DNA from: DATEEW01 sp035273665
GTDB taxonomy: Bacteria; Pseudomonadota; Gammaproteobacteria; Burkholderiales; SG8-39
Length of the DNA stretch: 64,000 bases
Assembly: GCA_035273665.1 (NCBI GenBank)
Contig: DATEOW010000038.1
Coordinates: forward strand, 1-64,000
Direction of reading: 5' to 3'
A program made the position numbers and the translations under genes. Every line of letters starts with the position of its first letter. Positions within the stretch are counted from its first letter, which is position 1. The notes under the pieces are model-generated. The model was not told the origin of the DNA. It saw nothing but the letters and a program-made list of their open reading frames with translations, and ran no database searches. Below, one piece after another: positions 60,439-64,000 of the stretch.

Positions 60439-61044
60439 TCAAAGCCTGCGCCTGCGTTGGTCCCGCCAGTGCCGGATCATCAAATAGCCCCCCAACATAC
60501 CGCCTAAATGGGCAAAGTGCGCCACGCCCGCTTGCGTACCGGTAACGCCCAGAAACAACTCCAAGGCGCCGTACAAGCTAACGAACAACCATGCCGGCAT
60601 CGGAATTGGCGGAATGATCAATAAGATCATCCGCCGCGGGAAATACATCCCGAACGCCAGCAAAAGCCCGAAGACCCCCCCCGACGCACCGATCGTCGGA
60701 TAGGTGGCCGCGCTTTGCCAGGTCACCAGTAGCTGAAGCAGGGCGGCCGACACAATACAAACTAGATAGTAGTTGAGATAGCGCTTACTGCCGAAGAACT
60801 GTTCGAGTTCACCGCCAAACATATACAAGGCGAACATATTGAACAGCAGATGCATCGGATCGCCATGCAAAAAGCTGTAGGACAGCACTTGCCAAGGCAT
60901 GAAACCGCCGACTCCCCACCCGGCATGCAAGGGCCAGAGGCCGAAAAGGACGATCAATACTGGGTCAAATAGCCACTGCAGCACGAAAACGGCAATATTC
61001 GCGAGCAACAGGGCCCGAGTAATGGGGGGCAGATTGAAATTCAT
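60439..61044 (-). CDS. Rhomboid family intramembrane serine protease
   Basis: A 201-residue protein with six membrane helices. Catalytic Ser121 in GASGGVFG and His179 in HFAHLGGMLGG; the HGDPMHLLFNMFALY segment is the conserved HxxxN stretch. It cleaves membrane-spanning substrates within the bilayer. It diverges from the small gene at 61146. Confidence 0.93.
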   Translation of the reverse strand: MNFNLPPITRALLLANIAVFVLQWLFDPVLIVLFGLWPLHAGWGVGGFMPWQVLSYSFLHGDPMHLLFNMFALYMFGGELEQFFGSKRYLNYYLVCIVSAALLQLLVTWQSAATYPTIGASGGVFGLLLAFGMYFPRRMILLIIPPIPMPAWLFVSLYGALELFLGVTGTQAGVAHFAHLGGMLGGYLMIRHWRDQRRRRL

Positions 61045-61145
61045 AGGGCTGAACTACCTTATTGTTGCACCGAGTTTGCCTGAAAGCCCCCGGGCGCGAA
61101 ATATGCAAAAGGCAGGAATCAACGTGGGTACCAGGAGCGGCAGTG

Positions 61146-61328
61146 ATGAAAGTTTTTGACCCTCAGAAGCACAGCTTTGAGCAAGAAGGCGGGACAAAAG
61201 TGCCCGCCAAGCAATTGCAAAAAGATCGGGAAGCCGCGGGAAAGCCGCTTGACGACGAACTCAAGGATACTTTTCCGGCCAGCGATCCGCCGTCGATCAC
61301 GACGCCAAAAAAACGCAAGGGCACTTAG
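61146..61328 (+). CDS. Small hydrophilic protein with DTFPASDPPS motif
   Basis: A 60-residue protein, very charged and likely disordered. It ends in KDTFPASDPPSITTPKKRKG; the FPASDPPS motif recurs in many small proteobacterial proteins of unknown function. AGGAG sits 7-8 bases before the ATG. An open frame 84 bases longer from 61062 lacks an SD and was rejected. It overlaps the convergent HMG-CoA lyase gene by four bases. Confidence 0.72.
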   Translation: MKVFDPQKHSFEQEGGTKVPAKQLQKDREAAGKPLDDELKDTFPASDPPSITTPKKRKGT

Positions 61329-62233
61329 GGCCTGCGAGCCTGGAGCGCCTGCGCGACCTTAGAGCTTGGCTCGCGCCCCAGTTCCTTGCAGATGAACTGG
61401 CCGGCGTGGAACACGCCGTTTAAATCGACGCCGGTTTCGATTCCTAGTCCGTGCAGGAAATACAAGACATCCTCGGTGGCCACATTGCCGGCAGCACCGG
61501 GCGCGTAAGGACAACCTCCGAGACCCGCTACCGCGCTGTCGACAACCTCTATTCCCATTTCCAGAGCCGCCTGTAAGTTGACGAGCGCCTGACCGTATGT
61601 GTCGTGCAGGTGAATGGCGAGTTTCTTCGTGGGCAAGTCTGCGATCACCGCTTCAAGCATGCGTTTCACCAGCAAAGGCGTTCCCACGCCGATCGTGTCG
61701 CCTAGCGAGACTTCGTAACAACCCATCGCGTCGAGCTCACGTGCAACGGCACGTACGGTGTGTACATCGACCTCACCTTCATATGGACAGCCGACGACAC
61801 AAGAAATGTAGCCGCGCACTTTGACGCCTCGCGCACGGGCGGCTTCCATTACAGGCTTGAAGCGGTCGAGGCTTTCTTTGATCGAACAATTGATATTGCG
61901 GCGGCTAAAGGTTTCGCTTGCAGCAGCAAAAACGGCGACTTCCTCAACTCCTGCCTCAACGGCCGCATCGAAGCCTTGCCGGTTCGGCACAAGGACCGAG
62001 TAGGACACGCCCGGTTTGGCGCGGATGCCTCGCATCACTTCCGCATGGTCGGCCATTTGCGGCACCCACTTGGGCGAAACGAAAGCCGTGGCTTCGATGT
62101 TGCGTAAGCCCGCATCGGCCAAGCGCTCGATCAAGTCGATCTTCGTTGCAGTGGAAACTTTTTGTTTTTCGTTCTGCAAGCCGTCGCGTGGGCCCACCTC
62201 GACGAGCCGCACAAATCGCGGCGGCGCGCTCAT
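61325..62233 (-). CDS. Hydroxymethylglutaryl-CoA lyase
   Basis: A 302-residue TIM-barrel lyase that splits HMG-CoA to acetoacetate and acetyl-CoA (leucine breakdown). VEVGPRDGLQNE at the N-terminus, EVSLGDTIGVGTP and the catalytic Cys loop GLGGCPYAPGAAGN near residue 240 all agree with the family. Its start overlaps the stop of the upstream membrane protein gene. Confidence 0.95.
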   Translation of the reverse strand: MSAPPRFVRLVEVGPRDGLQNEKQKVSTATKIDLIERLADAGLRNIEATAFVSPKWVPQMADHAEVMRGIRAKPGVSYSVLVPNRQGFDAAVEAGVEEVAVFAAASETFSRRNINCSIKESLDRFKPVMEAARARGVKVRGYISCVVGCPYEGEVDVHTVRAVARELDAMGCYEVSLGDTIGVGTPLLVKRMLEAVIADLPTKKLAIHLHDTYGQALVNLQAALEMGIEVVDSAVAGLGGCPYAPGAAGNVATEDVLYFLHGLGIETGVDLNGVFHAGQFICKELGREPSSKVAQALQARRP

Positions 62234-62700
62234 ACGCCGCTGCGTTTATGTCTTTTGCGCAAATGCGCGCCGATCAAGGCGGCGGGGATCGCCAAGACCA
62301 TATAGGCAATATCGAAAGAAAGCGGCGATTCGCTGTTTACTAGAACAATGAGCACAGCACTGGTGATCATTGAGGCCAGCCCTAAGTACAGGCCGTGCAA
62401 ATATTCGCGATTGTTGGCTACGCGCGCGGCCACATAACCGCCGATGAGTGTGAATGCCAGGCCGCTGATAAAGAAGAACACGCGGAACGGGGTTGCGCTA
62501 AAAGTTTGGACAATCTCTTCTTCGCTGGCGCCTTGTATGGCCATGCTCACACCGAGGATGAAACTCGCAGCCAGAGAGAATAATTCAGTGCCAAGGACGT
62601 CCGCCGCAAGACCAGCGGCCACTGCCAGCCACGTTGGCCGCATCTTGCCGGACTCTCGGTCGGCTACTCTTGCTTTGGGCGGTTCGTAAGGAGTCGTCAT
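62230..62700 (-). CDS. Small membrane protein, unknown function
   Basis: A 156-residue protein with four hydrophobic segments (about residues 24-48, 70-92, 100-120 and 125-145) and a hydrophilic N-terminus (PYEPPKARVADRE). No family was recognised. It is cotranscribed with the HMG-CoA lyase gene through an ATGA overlap. Confidence 0.65.
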   Translation of the reverse strand: MTTPYEPPKARVADRESGKMRPTWLAVAAGLAADVLGTELFSLAASFILGVSMAIQGASEEEIVQTFSATPFRVFFFISGLAFTLIGGYVAARVANNREYLHGLYLGLASMITSAVLIVLVNSESPLSFDIAYMVLAIPAALIGAHLRKRHKRSGV

Positions 62701-62730
62701 GGCGATCGGCGAAGAATGCGATTTAGTCTA

Positions 62731-63489
62731 TCAGGTCGGAAGATTGCGCGGCTTTCGCGGTGCTTGTGCAAACAGGCGATCGTACAAAACACGGGGCATG
62801 CAGCGTAGCAGCGCGGCAATGCAGCCCATCTGCCAAGGCACGACGGCATAGGCGCTGCCGCGGTCAATAACCCGGGCGATGCGGCGTGCGGCGGTTTCTG
62901 CGCTTAAGAGGAAAGGCATTCGATAGCGGTTTACGCGCGTCATGGGTGTGTCGACATAGCCTGGGCAGATCGTCACTGCTTTAAGGCCGCTTCCATAAAT
63001 CTCCAGTCGGAGGCTCTCCATCCAGGTGATGACCGCAGATTTTGACGCAGCGTACGCGCTGCTTCCCGCCAATCCGCGCAGGCCCGCGACGCTGGCAATG
63101 CTTACGAGCGTGCCGCTACCGCGGCCACGCATCAAGGCAAGAAAGGGTTGGAAGCTGTTGGCCACACCGCAGACATTCGTGCGCAAGGTGCGCTCGAGGA
63201 TTGAAAGGTCTTCGGGGAGGAACGTATCGACCCCCACAGAAACGCCGGCATTGGCGATGACAATGTCGGGCAGACCATGCACTGCGATATATTCGCGTGC
63301 TGTGATTTGCATCGCGGCGGCGTCTGCGACATCCGTGCGATAGAGGCTCAGGCGCTCGGATTGAAGGCTTAATCTTTCTGGATGCCGCGACACGGCGCCT
63401 ACCACCGCGCCGCGCGACAAGTAAAGCTCAGTGAGCGCTGCCCCAAGACCGCTTGAACCGCCGGTGATAAACACCCGCAGCGCAGGCAT
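62731..63489 (-). CDS. SDR family oxidoreductase
   Basis: A 252-residue short-chain dehydrogenase with TGGSSGLGAAL, NAGVSVG, catalytic Ser in VSIASVAG and Tyr-x3-Lys in YAASKSAV. C-terminal residues suggest a membrane-associated YqjQ-like type. Substrate unknown. Confidence 0.88.
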   Translation of the reverse strand: MPALRVFITGGSSGLGAALTELYLSRGAVVGAVSRHPERLSLQSERLSLYRTDVADAAAMQITAREYIAVHGLPDIVIANAGVSVGVDTFLPEDLSILERTLRTNVCGVANSFQPFLALMRGRGSGTLVSIASVAGLRGLAGSSAYAASKSAVITWMESLRLEIYGSGLKAVTICPGYVDTPMTRVNRYRMPFLLSAETAARRIARVIDRGSAYAVVPWQMGCIAALLRCMPRVLYDRLFAQAPRKPRNLPT

Positions 63490-63502
63490 CGCAGCGACCG
63501 CT

Positions 63503-64000
63503 TTACTTCTGCGGTGCCGTTTTTGCCGCGCGATTTTTGCGCGCTTGCTCGATCGCGATATCCACGGCCGCCATCATGTTTTGAGGAGTTTGCGCCTTGG
63601 CCATTTCCACGACATAACGCCCATCAACCACGATCGTGGGTACACCGCTGGACTGGGATTGGTCAAAGAGCTGTCCTGCTCTTTTCAGTTTGCTTTCTAC
63701 CGCGAAGGAATTCTCCGCTGCATGAAAACGGGCGATATCGACACCTTGCCGGCTCAACCAGTCGTCAACTTGCTGGGTATTGGTTGGACGTAAGCGATCG
63801 ATCTGTACGGCATCGAAAAAAGCTTTGTGCAATTTCTGTTGCAAACCAAGGGCATCAAGCGAATAGAAAATCCGAGCCGCGACTTTCCATACATCGTTCG
63901 CCGGGGCCGGAATCCTTTTGAACTCGACATCTGAGGGCAGCTTGGTCAACCATTCCTGCACATACGGCTCCAGCGCATAGCAATGCGGGCAGCCGTACCA
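63503..64000 (-). CDS. DsbA family thiol:disulfide interchange protein (truncated at window edge)
   Basis: The reading frame enters from the right edge. Its visible start includes WYGCPHCYALEPYV, the CPHC active site of DsbA oxidases, within the first 11 codons shown. The cis-Pro loop is SGVPTIVVDGRYVV. About 166 residues are seen; the signal peptide and N-terminal strand lie outside the window. It introduces disulfides in periplasmic proteins. It is 13 bases upstream of the SDR gene. Confidence 0.93.
   Translation of the reverse strand, partial: WYGCPHCYALEPYVQEWLTKLPSDVEFKRIPAPANDVWKVAARIFYSLDALGLQQKLHKAFFDAVQIDRLRPTNTQQVDDWLSRQGVDIARFHAAENSFAVESKLKRAGQLFDQSQSSGVPTIVVDGRYVVEMAKAQTPQNMMAAVDIAIEQARKNRAAKTAPQK

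Noticed and set aside
1..64000. CRISPR arrays, tRNA/rRNA genes, integrase or transposase genes
   Set aside because: No regularly spaced repeats, cloverleaf sequences, rRNA-like tracts or recombinase motifs were recognised by eye on either strand.

Overview
The window looks like a chromosomal segment from a Gram-negative betaproteobacterium. Signs are the moderately high GC, the outer-membrane lipoprotein and MCE-type lipid-transport genes, a CPHC-type DsbA, and above all a complete XrtA/PEP-CTERM exopolysaccharide locus of the kind found in Rhodocyclales, Nitrosomonadales and Burkholderiales. The genus cannot be fixed from sequence alone. No rRNA, tRNA, insertion sequence, phage gene or CRISPR array was seen.

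Region 1 (1-20677, plus strand) is one long, tightly packed exopolysaccharide operon entering from the left. It holds the end of a probable XrtA-locus ATPase, wecB, an XrtA-type polysaccharide deacetylase, a FemAB-like protein, an EpsH1-type glycosyltransferase, exosortase A fused to its EpsI domain, an asparagine-synthase-like amidotransferase, several glycosyltransferases, a CapK-like adenylating enzyme, a Wzx-type flippase, a second asparagine-synthase-like protein, two methyltransferases, an O-antigen-ligase-like membrane protein and a second deacetylase. Region 2 (20674-27527, minus strand) is a convergent accessory operon: two acyl/aminoacyl-transferase-like (GNAT/FemAB) genes, a secreted TPR protein, a third asparagine-synthase-like protein, a glycosyltransferase and a formyltransferase. 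Region 3 (27577-31144, plus) has a secreted parallel beta-helix protein and a membrane protein with three VanZ-like modules.

Region 4 (31117-36612) is the most unusual part. A large Tat-signal protein of unknown function (minus strand) diverges from a four-gene plus-strand operon: a Tat-signal Gly/His-rich protein, a PqqD-like protein, an HprK-related kinase A and a nucleotidyltransferase (the HPr-rel-A gene set). Both divergent units, and the 648-bp spacer after the operon, carry close matches to sigma-54 (-24/-12) promoters. Region 5 (37261-48348, plus) continues the EPS system: an initiating sugar transferase, the PrsK/PrsR two-component system (PrsR has the GAFTGA loop of sigma-54 activators), the PrsT TPR lipoprotein, TviB/TviC-type enzymes for UDP-uronic amino sugars, and a lytic transglycosylase. 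The simplest reading is that PrsK-PrsR and RpoN drive region 4 and the start of region 5.

Region 6 (48383-64000) is ordinary housekeeping and envelope content. It has a trypsin-like protease, an MCE/Mla-like ABC operon (minus), a CDF transporter, DUF599, SDR enzymes, a sugar-phosphate mutarotase, YaiI- and YchJ-like proteins, EttA, a REC-GGDEF diguanylate cyclase, a rhomboid protease, HMG-CoA lyase and, at the right edge, a DsbA truncated by the window. Function calls rest on motif recognition by eye; no database search was run.
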